A stretch of DNA of 25,324 bases from Clostridia bacterium (GCA_017938785.1 JAGBAU010000177.1:1-25324), one strand, 5' to 3'; numbered from the stretch's first letter, positions 1-8,108 are shown. The notes: a model not told the origin generated them from the letters alone. Translations and numbers: made by a program.

Positions 1-825
1 CATACCCTGCCCCGCTTCCCCAAGGATACCACCGACCGCAACCGCACCTCTCCCTTCGCCTTCACCGGCAACAAGTTCGAATTCCGCATGCTGGGCTCCT
101 CCGCTTCCATCGCGGACGCCAACATCATGATCAACACGGCTGTGGCCGAGGAATTGCGTATCTTCGCAGATGAACTGGAGGGCGCACAGGACTTCGAAAC
201 CGCCCTGCACGGTTTGATCCGCCGCACCATCATCAACCACAAGCGCATCATCTTCAACGGCAACGGCTATGAGGATGCATGGGTTGAGGAAGCTGCGAAG
301 CGCGGCCTGAACAATGCCCGCACCACCCCGGACAGTGTGCCCTGCCTGCTGCTGGAAAAGAACGTGCAGCTCTTCGACCGCCACAATGTATTCAGCCGCA
401 CAGAGCTGGAATCCCGCCATGAAATCATGCTGGAAAGCTATGTGAAGGTGGTCAACATCGAGGCCCTCACCATGGTGGAAATGGTGCGCCGCGAAATTCT
501 GCCCGCCGTGAGCGCCTATGTGCGCGAACTCACCGAAGGCGCCGTCTATAAAAAACAGCTGGACATCACCGCGGAGTACGAAATCGAAACCGCCCGCATC
601 CTGTCCCTGCTGCTCAACGGCGCATGGAACCGGGTCAACGACCTGGAGCGCGCCCTTTCCGAAGCCCAGGGCCGCAACACCCATGAAATGGCTTTCCACT
701 ACCGCGACTGCGTGATCGTGGTTATGAACGTTCTCCGATCCCTGGTGGACGAAATGGAAACCCTCACCGACAAAAAGCACTGGCCCTATCCCAGCTACGG
801 CGATCTGCTGTTCAGTGTGAAATAA
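1..825 (+). CDS. glnN: Glutamine synthetase type III, C-terminal part (5' end outside window)
   Basis: The reading frame is open from base 1 and the last 274 residues are present. They contain the family segment NRTSPFAFTGNKFEFRM (residues 14-30 of the visible part), typical of the catalytic domain of GSIII, followed by the long helical C-terminal region that distinguishes GSIII (about 700 residues in full) from GSI. The enzyme makes glutamine from glutamate, ammonia and ATP in the cytoplasm. An internal ATG at 88 is not the start, because conserved sequence continues upstream of it. The gene ends at a TAA three bases before a strong palindromic terminator and faces rpiB. Promoter and N-terminus are not visible, so regulation cannot be judged. 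Confidence 0.93.
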   Translation, partial: HTLPRFPKDTTDRNRTSPFAFTGNKFEFRMLGSSASIADANIMINTAVAEELRIFADELEGAQDFETALHGLIRRTIINHKRIIFNGNGYEDAWVEEAAKRGLNNARTTPDSVPCLLLEKNVQLFDRHNVFSRTELESRHEIMLESYVKVVNIEALTMVEMVRREILPAVSAYVRELTEGAVYKKQLDITAEYEIETARILSLLLNGAWNRVNDLERALSEAQGRNTHEMAFHYRDCVIVVMNVLRSLVDEMETLTDKKHWPYPSYGDLLFSVK

Positions 826-828
826 GAA

Positions 829-858
829 GAACCCCCGGCGAATATTCGCCGGGGGTTC
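829..858. terminator. Bidirectional intrinsic terminator between glnN and rpiB
   Basis: A perfect 30-base palindrome (each arm GAACCCCCGGCGAAT or its complement) lies between the convergent stops of glnN (825) and rpiB (869). Each arm ends in a short T-rich stretch on its own strand (TTCTTGG on +, TTCTTATT on -), so it can serve both genes. Confidence 0.85.
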
Positions 859-868
859 TTCTTGGTTC

Positions 869-1312
869 TCAGCCCTTTGCCTCGATGTCCATGATCATCT
901 TCACGCGCTCTGCGTGGCGGCCGCCTTCGGGTTCGGTTTCAATGAATGCGTCCACGATGGCTTCCGCCGTCTGGGGACCCACGATGCGCTCGCCAAAAGC
1001 GATCATGTTGCAATCGTTATGGGCGCGGCACATTCTGGCGCTCACAGGTTCGGATACGCATGCGCAGCGGATGCCATGCACCTTGTTGGCTGCCAGGGAA
1101 ATACCCACGCCGGTGCCGCAGATGACGATGCCGCGCTCCGCCTCGCCGGCGACCACAGCGCGTGCCACGGCTTCGCCGCGTGCGGGATAATCGGTGCGTT
1201 CCACAACATCGATGCCCAGATTGAGCACCTCGTGGCCCTTCTCTTCCAGATACTTCACAATATGATGCTTCAGCGCAACAGCTGCATGATCGTTGCCGAT
1301 GGCAATCTTCAT
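869..1312 (-). CDS. rpiB: Ribose-5-phosphate isomerase B (RpiB/LacAB family)
   Basis: The 147-residue protein has the full RpiB layout: GNDHAA at residues 6-11 (D8 and H9 bind the sugar phosphate), the catalytic cysteine C65 in ICGTGVGIS, and H98 in CRAHNDCNM. The length matches the family (about 145-150). It interconverts ribose-5-phosphate and ribulose-5-phosphate in the pentose phosphate pathway; allose-6-phosphate or galactose-6-phosphate isomerase activity is the alternative in this superfamily. The ATG is preceded by GGAGGCGG at a good distance, and a near-consensus promoter lies at 1349-1377. It is a single-gene unit with no sugar-specific neighbours, which favours the housekeeping role. 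Confidence 0.93.
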   Translation of the reverse strand: MKIAIGNDHAAVALKHHIVKYLEEKGHEVLNLGIDVVERTDYPARGEAVARAVVAGEAERGIVICGTGVGISLAANKVHGIRCACVSEPVSARMCRAHNDCNMIAFGERIVGPQTAEAIVDAFIETEPEGGRHAERVKMIMDIEAKG

Positions 1313-1348
1313 AGTTTTCCGCCTCCAGTTTGTTTACTTGCTGGTTCA

Positions 1349-1377
1349 AATATACAACCGCCGCCCCCTTTTGTCAA
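1349..1377 (-). promoter_or_regulatory. Sigma-A promoter of rpiB
   Basis: On the minus strand TTGACA (1377-1372) is separated by 17 bases from TATATT (1354-1349), about 35 bases before the rpiB start. It is divergent from the promoter at 1394-1422; the two -35 boxes are only 16 bases apart. Confidence 0.85.
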
Positions 1378-1393
1378 CCGCATTTTCGCCGCC

Positions 1394-1422
1394 TTGACAA
1401 GCCTGATGGGAAAGTCTAAAAT
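1394..1422 (+). promoter_or_regulatory. Sigma-A promoter of the secreted-protein/ABC transporter unit
   Basis: TTGACA (1394-1399), a 17-base spacer, then TAAAAT (1417-1422), about 30 bases before the ATG at 1454. No terminator is visible before 4485, so this probably drives all four downstream genes. Confidence 0.82.
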
Positions 1423-1453
1423 AATACCATACTTATCGAAGGGATGTATTCCT

Positions 1454-2200
1454 ATGAAAAAAACGGCTGCCATTCTTCTCATTGTTGTCCTGCTGTTTTG
1501 TGCGAGTGCTTTCGCCCTCAGCGGTGCAGACTATCCTGCGTGGGATGGCGCTTCAGCCCCGGACAACAGTCTGTACGGCGGCATCGACGGGCAGAATTTG
1601 CTCCTGAAGCTGGACGACACCGCCGAATACTCCAACGTGGCGGACGGCATGGCGCAGGTTTGCTTCTTTGCCTTCGACAAAGCCGAACAGAATTACCTGG
1701 AAATGTATCTTCTGCTGCCGGAGAGCGCCGCTGCAGGCGATGTATTCTCTCCCACCGGCGGCGGTATGAGTTCCGTTTCCCTGTATGAGGTAAGCAAAAC
1801 CGGCGATGAGCTCTATTTTTCCGGTCAGGTTTCCGGATTCGCCTATCCCAGCGGCAGCAGCTTTGAGCTGCACATTGAATCCGCACAAAAAACGGATTCT
1901 GCCCTCTCCATGAGCGGCACCCTGGAAGGTACGCTGGTGAAGTTCAAGGACAACAACCCCACCGAGGAAACGCTCAGTCTGTCCGGTGTGAAATTCTCCT
2001 TCACCCTTCCCTTAAACGCCAGCCGTGCGCCGCAGCCCAGCATCGCGCCGAAGGCTTCCGTCCAGCCGGAATTCTCCGCAGTTCCCGCGCCTTCCGTTGC
2101 GCCCCAGCTGCCCGCGCCCAGCGCTGTGCCCGAGGCGCCCAAGGCTACCATGGATCCTCATCCGGCCTTTACGCTGCCCCCAGATTATGCAGTGCTGTAA
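1454..2200 (+). CDS. Secreted protein of unknown function with proline-rich C-terminus
   Basis: The 248-residue product is not a family I recognise. It starts with a clear Sec signal peptide: MKK, a hydrophobic core (about residues 5-20) and an AFA/LS cleavage site near residue 24. The C before it is not in a good lipobox. The middle part (about 25-185) is polar and beta-rich in appearance; the last 60 residues are a Pro/Ala/Ser-rich linker (repeated APxPS and VPxxP units) that looks surface-exposed. The frame is open far upstream, but the ATG at 1454 is chosen because it has a GAAGGGA site before it, begins the signal peptide and follows a promoter at 1394-1422. It is 24 bases from the ABC binding-protein gene, so a role in the same uptake process is an inference. 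Confidence 0.75.
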   Translation: MKKTAAILLIVVLLFCASAFALSGADYPAWDGASAPDNSLYGGIDGQNLLLKLDDTAEYSNVADGMAQVCFFAFDKAEQNYLEMYLLLPESAAAGDVFSPTGGGMSSVSLYEVSKTGDELYFSGQVSGFAYPSGSSFELHIESAQKTDSALSMSGTLEGTLVKFKDNNPTEETLSLSGVKFSFTLPLNASRAPQPSIAPKASVQPEFSAVPAPSVAPQLPAPSAVPEAPKATMDPHPAFTLPPDYAVL

Positions 2201-2224
2201 TTTTTGAAACGGAGATGACCCCAA

Positions 2225-3166
2225 ATGAAAAAACTGTTTATCCTGATGCTTGTTCTGATGATGCTGGCTTCCTGCGCTTCCGCAGAAAGCGTGCGCATCG
2301 CCGCCCTGAAGGGGCCCACCGCCATGGGCATGGTGGAAATGATGGAAAACGACGCTGACAAATACAGCTTCGAAATCTGTGCCGCAGCCGATGAAATCAC
2401 GCCCCGACTGGCTGGCAACAACCCCGAATTCGACATTGCCGCCCTGCCCGCCAACCTGGCTTCCGTGCTCTACAACCGCACAAGCGGCGGCCTGAAGGTA
2501 TTGGCCATCAACACCCTGGGCGTGATGTACATCGCCGAGCGCGGGGAAAGCGTATCCTCCGTGGCGGATCTGAAGGGCAAAACCCTCTACACCGCAGGCA
2601 AGGGTTCCACGCCCGAGTACGCCCTGAACTATATCCTGGAAATGAACGGCCTCACCCCCGGCGAGGATGTAACCATCGAATTCAAATCCGAACACAGCGA
2701 ATGCCTGGCTGCACTGATGGGCAATGCCGAAGCCGTGGCCATGCTGCCCCAGCCCTTCATCACCACCGCCATGACCAAGGCGGAGGATATGCGCGTGGCG
2801 CTGGACCTCACTGAAGAATGGGAAAAGCTGGGCAACGGCACCATGATCACCGGTGTGGTTGTGGCTCGCAGCAAGTTTATTGAAGAACGGCCCGAAGCCG
2901 TCGAAGCCTTCCTCGAGGATTATGCGCAGTCCGTTTCCTTTGTAAACGAGAATAACGCCGAGGCTGCACAGCTGGTGGGCAAGTTTGATATCGTACCTGC
3001 CGCCGTAGCTGAAAAGGCCCTGCCCCAATGCAATATCTGTTTGTTCGCCGGCGAGGATATGTACAGCCGCCTGTCCGCTTATTTGCAGGTGCTCTTCGAT
3101 GCAGCGCCGGAATCCGTAGGCGGCCAGCTGCCGGGCAATGATTTCTACTATGGAATCACGCAATAA
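2225..3166 (+). CDS. ABC transporter substrate-binding lipoprotein, NitT/TauT (NMT1/SsuA-like) type
   Basis: The 313-residue protein begins with a lipoprotein signal peptide; the lipobox LASC puts the lipidated cysteine at residue 17 (a signal peptidase I site at ASA/E is a weaker alternative). The mature part has the arrangement of the nitrate/sulfonate/thiamine-precursor binding family: an early KGPTAMG segment, DIAALPANLA at about residues 75-84, a VADLKGKTLY strand-turn, and GSTPEYAL at about 127-134. It captures a small molecule outside the membrane and delivers it to the permease encoded next. The substrate cannot be read from the sequence. GGAG lies 10 bases before the ATG. Confidence 0.85.
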   Translation: MKKLFILMLVLMMLASCASAESVRIAALKGPTAMGMVEMMENDADKYSFEICAAADEITPRLAGNNPEFDIAALPANLASVLYNRTSGGLKVLAINTLGVMYIAERGESVSSVADLKGKTLYTAGKGSTPEYALNYILEMNGLTPGEDVTIEFKSEHSECLAALMGNAEAVAMLPQPFITTAMTKAEDMRVALDLTEEWEKLGNGTMITGVVVARSKFIEERPEAVEAFLEDYAQSVSFVNENNAEAAQLVGKFDIVPAAVAEKALPQCNICLFAGEDMYSRLSAYLQVLFDAAPESVGGQLPGNDFYYGITQ

Positions 3167-3905
3167 GCCCGCCCTGCGCATCTGGGCAATCGCATTCTGG
3201 CTGATTCTGTGGCAGGCCGCAGCCATGCTGGTGGGCCATGATTTCCTGCTGGCATCGCCGGTTACGGTGGTCGTGCGCTTTTTCCAGCTGGCTTTGACCG
3301 GAGAATTCTGGACGTCCGCCCTGTACTCCCTCTGCCGCATCTTTTCCGGCTTCCTGCTGGGATTGGCTGCAGGCGTGGTCTGTGCCGGTCTGTCTGTGCG
3401 GTACCTCAGGATACGCGAATTGATCCTGCCCCTGTGGACGGTGCTTCGCGCCATCCCGGTGGCATCGTTCGTCATTGTGGCGCTGATCTGGATTCCGTCC
3501 CGGAATCTGTCGGTGCTGATCGCGTTTTTGATCGTATTCCCGGTGGTCTACGCCGGAGCCATGGGCGAAATTGAGCGCACCGACCGCAGGATGCTGGAGA
3601 TGGCGCAGCTGTTTGGTATGCCTCTCTCCCGGCGCATCCTGTATGTCTATGCACTGCCTGCCCTCAAAGGCTTTGAGGCCACCTGCCTGAGCGCCATGGG
3701 CCTTGCCTGGAAGTCCGGCATCGCCGCGGAGTTGATCTCCATCCCAACGGGTTCCATCGGCGAAAGGCTCTACACCGCCAAGGTTTACCTGATGACGGGC
3801 GATCTGTTCGCCTGGACAATCCTGATCCTGCTGCTCAGCGCCGCCTGCGGGCGCATCTTCACCCTCCTCATGCGCCTGGCTGCCCGCCGTTTGGAAAGGA
3901 TGTGA
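3138..3905 (+). CDS. ABC transporter permease, NitT/TauT (BPD_transp_1) type
   Basis: The 255-residue product is an integral membrane protein with about six hydrophobic segments. It carries the cytoplasmic EAA loop that docks with the ATPase, around residues 145-180 (ERTDRRMLEMAQLFGMPLSR, with the conserved G). It forms the channel of the importer with the flanking genes. The start overlaps the end of the binding-protein gene by 29 bases; an in-frame ATG at 3150 is the alternative. Neither has a strong ribosome site, which suggests translational coupling. The last codon is 4 bases before the ATPase start. Confidence 0.88.
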   Translation: MISTMESRNKPALRIWAIAFWLILWQAAAMLVGHDFLLASPVTVVVRFFQLALTGEFWTSALYSLCRIFSGFLLGLAAGVVCAGLSVRYLRIRELILPLWTVLRAIPVASFVIVALIWIPSRNLSVLIAFLIVFPVVYAGAMGEIERTDRRMLEMAQLFGMPLSRRILYVYALPALKGFEATCLSAMGLAWKSGIAAELISIPTGSIGERLYTAKVYLMTGDLFAWTILILLLSAACGRIFTLLMRLAARRLERM

Positions 3906-3909
3906 TCTC

Positions 3910-4485
3910 ATGGATATCGTACTCGATCACATCAGCAAGGCCTTCGGCGAAAAGCAGGTGTTCATGGATTTCTGCTGCAGCTTTCCCGAGGGAAAGGTCA
4001 GCTGCATCCTCGGCCCGTCTGGCTGTGGAAAGACCACGCTGCTGCGCCTGATCGCCGGGCTGGGAAAGCCGGATTCCGGTAAAATCACCGGCACGACAGG
4101 CAAAAAAAACAGCGCGGTCTTCCAGGAAAACCGGCTGTTTGAAACCCTGACTGTAGAAAAGAACATAATGCTCACAGCCCGCCGCAGCTTCACCCGCGCA
4201 GATGCGCATGAGCTTCTTCGGGATCTGGGACTTGAAGGTGAAGCCCGCAAGCCCCTGGGCACCCTCAGTGGCGGCATGCAGCGCCGCGTGGCCGTGGCCC
4301 GGGCACTGGCTGCGGATTATGACCTGCTGCTTCTGGATGAGCCCCTCACCGGCCTGGACGGCGAAACCCGCCGGAAGGTGCTGGAGGTCATCCGCCGCAG
4401 GAGCGCAGGCAAAACCTGCATCTGGGTCACCCATGATCCTGCCGACGCAGTCCTGTTGAACGCACAGGTGATCAGGCTCAGCTGA
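3910..4485 (+). CDS. ABC transporter ATP-binding protein, NitT/TauT type (short form)
   Basis: All nucleotide-binding motifs are present in the 191-residue protein: Walker A GPSGCGKT (35-42), Q-loop glutamine 73, signature LSGGM (119-123), Walker B LLLLDEP (139-145), D-loop GLDG and the switch histidine in VTHDP. It energises the importer encoded by the two genes upstream. It is about 50 residues shorter than the usual 240-260, ending soon after the switch region and lacking the C-terminal tail; no motif is lost, so it should be active. GAAAGGA lies before the ATG. Its last 8 bases overlap the end of birA on the other strand, with no terminator visible. Confidence 0.9.
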   Translation: MDIVLDHISKAFGEKQVFMDFCCSFPEGKVSCILGPSGCGKTTLLRLIAGLGKPDSGKITGTTGKKNSAVFQENRLFETLTVEKNIMLTARRSFTRADAHELLRDLGLEGEARKPLGTLSGGMQRRVAVARALAADYDLLLLDEPLTGLDGETRRKVLEVIRRRSAGKTCIWVTHDPADAVLLNAQVIRLS

Positions 4486-5299
4486 AGCGCAGGCTGATCT
4501 CCCCGGAGTGCAGCGTTTCCTGCTGCCCGTCGGCTGTGCGAACTAACAGGCTGCCATCGTCGTCAATATTCACCACATGCGCGGGGTAACGCTCGTTGCC
4601 CCGAAGCACGAATACATCCCGGCCGATCACATTGGATCTGGCCCGGCTCTCCTCCATAAACGCGCCGCTCTCCAGCTGGGGATAGAGCGCGTTTATTTCG
4701 TTCAGCAGCTCCGCACAGAAGCGGCTGCGGGAAATCCTTTCGCCGCATTCATTGGAAACGGATGTGGCAATATCACGGAGCTCCTCCGGAAAATCCATGG
4801 GGCCCACATTCACGCCTATGCCTGCCACCACGTACTGCAGCCGGCCGCTTTCAAAATCCATCCCGGCCTCGCAGAGTATGCCGCAGGCTTTTTTTGTGCC
4901 CAGATATACATCGTTCACCCATTTGATGGAAGCCTGTACCTTCGCCACCTTCTCCATGGCCCGGGCCACCGCCACCGCCAGCATGGATGTAATCATCACA
5001 GCCCGGTCGGCATGGATATCGGGGCGCAGGATGATGGAGATGTACACCCCGCTGTCGTCCGGGGAATAGAATTTACGGTCAAAGCGGCCCCTGCCGGCGC
5101 TCTGGCGCAGGGCCAGCACAGCCATGCCGTGGGGTGCTCCCTGCACGGCCAGCTCCTTGGCCCGGGTATTGGTGGAGCCTATCTCCTGGTGGATTTCGAT
5201 TTGGAAACCGATCTCGCCGGGTATGAGCCAGCGCGCGATTTCCTGCATATTCATATCGCCCGGCATGCCGCCGGGCAGGTTTTCATTTCTGTTCGGCAT
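4478..5299 (-). CDS. birA: Biotin--[acetyl-CoA-carboxylase] ligase, monofunctional (no HTH)
   Basis: This 273-residue enzyme joins biotin to its carrier protein via biotinyl-AMP. It has GRGRFDR (69-75), which closes over the adenylate, KWVND (126-130) with the catalytic lysine region, and a C-terminal SH3-like domain ending GEISLRFS. There is no N-terminal helix-turn-helix, so this is the class that does not repress biotin genes. The frame could begin at a TTG at 5347 next to the queH stop, but the ATG at 5299 has GGAGGGA nine bases upstream and starts just before the catalytic domain, so I chose it. It is the last gene of a run after the lipid kinase and queH; a bioY transporter lies at 20243. 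Confidence 0.9.
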   Translation of the reverse strand: MPNRNENLPGGMPGDMNMQEIARWLIPGEIGFQIEIHQEIGSTNTRAKELAVQGAPHGMAVLALRQSAGRGRFDRKFYSPDDSGVYISIILRPDIHADRAVMITSMLAVAVARAMEKVAKVQASIKWVNDVYLGTKKACGILCEAGMDFESGRLQYVVAGIGVNVGPMDFPEELRDIATSVSNECGERISRSRFCAELLNEINALYPQLESGAFMEESRARSNVIGRDVFVLRGNERYPAHVVNIDDDGSLLVRTADGQQETLHSGEISLRFS

Positions 5300-5343
5300 G
5301 AAAAATCCCTCCGCATGCATGGTAACACGCGAAGGGTTGAATG

Positions 5344-5982
5344 TCAATCGGCTTCCGTCCGAGCGCGTTCCCGTTCCATCTTGGAGAACACGCAGCCGCA
5401 GAAATCCTGGCGATAGAGCCCATGTTCTTCGGAGAGGACGCAGGAGCGCCTGTAGCCGTCTTTTTTCTTGAAATCGGAAAGGAGATAGTTGAGTCCAAAC
5501 TCCCCGGCTATGGCCCTTCCAAGTTCATTCAGGCGCCGGGCATTCTTCAGCGGACTGATGGACAGGGTGGTGGTAAAATATTCCGCGCCGATGGAGCGGG
5601 CATATTCCGCCGTTTTGCGCAGGCGCATCTCGAAGCAGATGCCGCATCTTTCGCCTCCCTCGGGGTCCTCCTCATGTCCGCGCACCAGCTCATAGAAGCG
5701 CTGGGGATCGTATTCCCCTTCCACCACGCGGGCGTCCCCGCGCAGGGGCATTTCCTCCACAAGCCGCTTCTGTTCCTCCGCCCTGTGCCTGAATTCGGCT
5801 TCCGGGGAGATATTGGGATTGTAGTAGAAAACCACCAGCTCGAAAACCTCATGCAGCCGCTCCAGCACGGCGCTGGAGCAGGGCGCGCAGCAGGAATGAA
5901 GCACCAGCACAGGCCGGCGCTCCTCTCTTTGGAGCCGGACAATTTCCTTCTCCATTTCCAGGTTGTAATTAATCTTCGTCAT
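5344..5982 (-). CDS. queH: Epoxyqueuosine reductase QueH
   Basis: The 212-residue protein is the non-QueG enzyme (DUF208) that reduces epoxyqueuosine to queuosine in the wobble base of some tRNAs. Diagnostic parts are visible: HSCCAPCS (adjacent cysteines 31-32), YNPNI, ERCGICF, SDFKKKDGYRRS, and YRQDFCGCVFS near the C-terminus. The cysteine pairs bind an iron-sulfur cluster in studied members. The ATG overlaps the end of the lipid kinase gene by 14 bases, so the two are translationally linked. A later ATG at residue 10 is an alternative start. No other queuosine genes are in the window. Confidence 0.92.
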   Translation of the reverse strand: MTKINYNLEMEKEIVRLQREERRPVLVLHSCCAPCSSAVLERLHEVFELVVFYYNPNISPEAEFRHRAEEQKRLVEEMPLRGDARVVEGEYDPQRFYELVRGHEEDPEGGERCGICFEMRLRKTAEYARSIGAEYFTTTLSISPLKNARRLNELGRAIAGEFGLNYLLSDFKKKDGYRRSCVLSEEHGLYRQDFCGCVFSKMERERARTEAD

Positions 5983-6952
5983 CTTCTATTTCGATCACAG
6001 GAATCTCCAGTTCAAGGGGTGCGGGCAGGTTATCCGCAATCACGGGAACCTTCTGCTCTGCGCCCTGCTGAAGCACAAGACGGATGCGCTTGTAGTAATT
6101 GACGATATCAAAGCTGCGTCCGCACTCGCCGCGCTCACCGTCCAGGGTCCATTCCACATCCTCGGCTACTTCAATGGAGAGCCTGTCCGCAGTGAAGAAC
6201 TCGATCATCTCGCTGGGCAGATCATTGGAGCGCAGGGCCATCAAAATCTTGGTCAGGTGAATGGGCTGGGTGGGATACTTGATGAGCATGACCTCGAACA
6301 TACCGTCGTTCAGGCGCACCATATCCGGGTCCAGCTTCAGGATGCCGCCCACCGACAGGGAATTGGTGATGGCGCAGAAGATGTAATCGTCCTCTAATTC
6401 TTTGCCATCGCAGCTCACCTTCATATGAATGGGCTTCAGGCTGGGAATATCCTTGATGCCCTCCAGCACATACGCCACATGGCCCAGCAGGTTCTTGGCC
6501 GTCTGGGAAGTGGTATAGGAGGAACGGGCAAAGGCGCCGCAGGAAGCGGTATAGATGAACTGGCGGCCGTTGAAGCTGCCCAGATCGAAGTAGCAGGGTT
6601 CACCATCCACCGCAGCCGCAGCCGCCTCCAGCACATCCGAAGAGATGCCCAGGCTGCTGGCATAATCATTGGTGGTACCCGCAGGAATGTAGCCCACGGG
6701 ACAGGTTGCACCGCTCTCCACCAGGCCGGCAATGGTTTCATTGAGCGTACCATCGCCGCCGATACAGACGATGCGCTCAAACTTATGGGCGTTTTTTTTC
6801 ACATAGGGAATGGCGTCACCCGGAGCAGCGGTAACATAGGTCACGCATTCGTAGCCCCGATCGTTGAACAAACGAATGATTTCCGGCAGCAGGCGGTTGG
6901 CCTTGCGCTGACCGGCACAGGGATTCAGGAGCAGCAACAGTTTCTTTTCCAT
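5969..6952 (-). CDS. Diacylglycerol/sphingosine kinase-family lipid kinase (YegS/DgkB-like)
   Basis: The 327-residue product has the DAGK catalytic domain: LNPCAG at residues 9-14, the nucleotide-binding GGDGTLNE (65-72) and IPAGTTNDYA (about 97-106), followed by the beta-sandwich C-terminal domain. It probably phosphorylates diacylglycerol or a related lipid at the inner membrane face, recycling it into phospholipid synthesis. The open frame extends to 7006, but the ATG at 6952 has AGGAGGAG at ideal spacing, and the upstream stretch contains a terminator, so I start here. The C-terminal 25 residues are an acidic, low-complexity extension. It leads the kinase-queH-birA run. Confidence 0.88.
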   Translation of the reverse strand: MEKKLLLLLNPCAGQRKANRLLPEIIRLFNDRGYECVTYVTAAPGDAIPYVKKNAHKFERIVCIGGDGTLNETIAGLVESGATCPVGYIPAGTTNDYASSLGISSDVLEAAAAAVDGEPCYFDLGSFNGRQFIYTASCGAFARSSYTTSQTAKNLLGHVAYVLEGIKDIPSLKPIHMKVSCDGKELEDDYIFCAITNSLSVGGILKLDPDMVRLNDGMFEVMLIKYPTQPIHLTKILMALRSNDLPSEMIEFFTADRLSIEVAEDVEWTLDGERGECGRSFDIVNYYKRIRLVLQQGAEQKVPVIADNLPAPLELEIPVIEIEDDED

Positions 6953-6980
6953 TTGATTTTCTCCTCCTAAATAGCAAAGC

Positions 6981-7004
6981 AAAAAAGCCGTCGAAGCCGA
7001 CGGC
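6981..7004 (-). terminator. Intrinsic terminator after the metallophosphoesterase gene
   Basis: On the minus strand GCCGTCG, loop GCTT, CGACGGC is followed by TTTTTTG. It lies between the stop of the metallophosphoesterase gene (7012) and the start of the lipid kinase gene (6952), so it separates or attenuates transcription between the two groups. Confidence 0.85.
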
Positions 7005-7011
7005 ATTGGTT

Positions 7012-7698
7012 CTAATCCATGATGCGGTCGAGCTTAAAATCCAGACCGTCGCAGGAAACCTGATGATAAATGATACCTTCCACCTCTCCGCGAATGGCCC
7101 CGGCGAGACCGGCGCCATGGAGGTGACCATAAACCACGCGCTCTACTCCATAGTTTTTCAATATGTCTGAAAAACCCTCCGCATTCTCACTGCGGGGCGG
7201 ATAGTGCATCATGGCGACCAGAGGTGCATCCTCACTCTTTGCGCGGGCATTGCTCAGCGACATTTCCAACCGCTGCCTTTCCCTGCGATAGATGCGCGCA
7301 TCATCCGAATCCCCATCGGGTTCGCCCGGAATCTGCCAGCCGCGGGAACCGGCAAAGAGCACACCGTCCAGGAGTATGCTGTCATTCTGCAGGGCATAGC
7401 AGCCCTCGGGAAGGGCTCTGCGCACACGGCCTATGGAGCTCCACCAATAATCATGGTTGCCGCGCAGCAAAAGCTTTGTGCCGGGAAGCTCACCCACACG
7501 TGCGAGATCCTCCATGGCTTCCTCAAGGTGCATGGCCCAGGTGAGATCACCCGGCAGGAGCACAATATCCCCGGCACATACGCGTGCGAGCCAATCCTCC
7601 CGGATGCGTTCAAAATGATTGAGCCAGTGGGGCCCGAAGATGTCCATGGGCTTCTGGCGCGCCGGCAAATGTAAATCTGAGATTGCCCAGACAGCCAC
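7012..7698 (-). CDS. Calcineurin-like metallophosphoesterase (predicted phosphohydrolase)
   Basis: The 228-residue protein carries the complete two-metal phosphoesterase set: SDLHL (D8, H10), LPGDLTW (D51), GNHDYWW (N81, H82), MMHYPP and YGHLHG. It resembles the bacterial branch with a FGPHWLNHFERI segment after the first motif. The physiological substrate is unknown. It begins with GTG at 7698, five bases after the stop of the zinc-ribbon gene, with GGAGAT about 8 bases upstream inside that gene, so the two are one unit. An intrinsic terminator follows. Confidence 0.86.
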   Translation of the reverse strand: MAVWAISDLHLPARQKPMDIFGPHWLNHFERIREDWLARVCAGDIVLLPGDLTWAMHLEEAMEDLARVGELPGTKLLLRGNHDYWWSSIGRVRRALPEGCYALQNDSILLDGVLFAGSRGWQIPGEPDGDSDDARIYRRERQRLEMSLSNARAKSEDAPLVAMMHYPPRSENAEGFSDILKNYGVERVVYGHLHGAGLAGAIRGEVEGIIYHQVSCDGLDFKLDRIMD

Positions 7699-7700
7699 GA

Positions 7701-8108
7701 TCAGCGATCTCCGTCGTCGGAGTCGAGATCATCCTCATCGTCCTCATCGCCAAAGAAGGCCTTGTCCTCTTCGTCAAAGACCTCGCCTGCCAGATCATCG
7801 TCCATATCATCGCCGAGATCCAGTTCGATTTCTTCCATGTTGCTCACGGAATCGATGCCGATATTGGCAGCCTCGCCCACAACGGTGTCATCCGGCTGAA
7901 CATCAGAGGAGCGCTGGGACAGCTCCTTCAGGCAATAAGAGCACAGGTCCTGGCCCGGAACCACCGGGTTTTCACCGCACTCGGAGCAGAGTTCAATCAT
8001 TTCGTACTGTTCGGTTTCACCGCGAACATCACGACGGCAAACAGAGCACATCTTGTCCGTATCGAGCATATAATTCAGCTCACAACGAGGGCATTTGATC
8101 AGGCTCAT
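7701..8108 (-). CDS. Double zinc-ribbon protein with acidic tail, function unknown
   Basis: The 135-residue protein has eight cysteines in four CxxC knuckles: C6/C9 with C21/C24 and C41/C44 with C56/C59, which fits two zinc ribbons. After about residue 85 it turns into an Asp/Glu-rich tail (residues 95-135 mostly D and E). I do not recognise a named family; the layout suggests a zinc-stabilised adaptor with a flexible acidic end, perhaps contacting nucleic-acid-binding proteins, but this is a guess. The ATG has AAGGAAG upstream and a promoter at 8196-8223. It is cotranscribed with the metallophosphoesterase. Confidence 0.72.
   Translation of the reverse strand: MSLIKCPRCELNYMLDTDKMCSVCRRDVRGETEQYEMIELCSECGENPVVPGQDLCSYCLKELSQRSSDVQPDDTVVGEAANIGIDSVSNMEEIELDLGDDMDDDLAGEVFDEEDKAFFGDEDDEDDLDSDDGDR

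Noticed and set aside
914..1453. N-terminal extension of the secreted-protein frame
   Set aside because: It crosses rpiB and two divergent promoters; the signal peptide, promoter and ribosome site place the start at 1454.
2012..3475. A 487-codon minus-strand frame
   Set aside because: It runs antisense across the binding-protein and permease genes, has no domain and no start signals.
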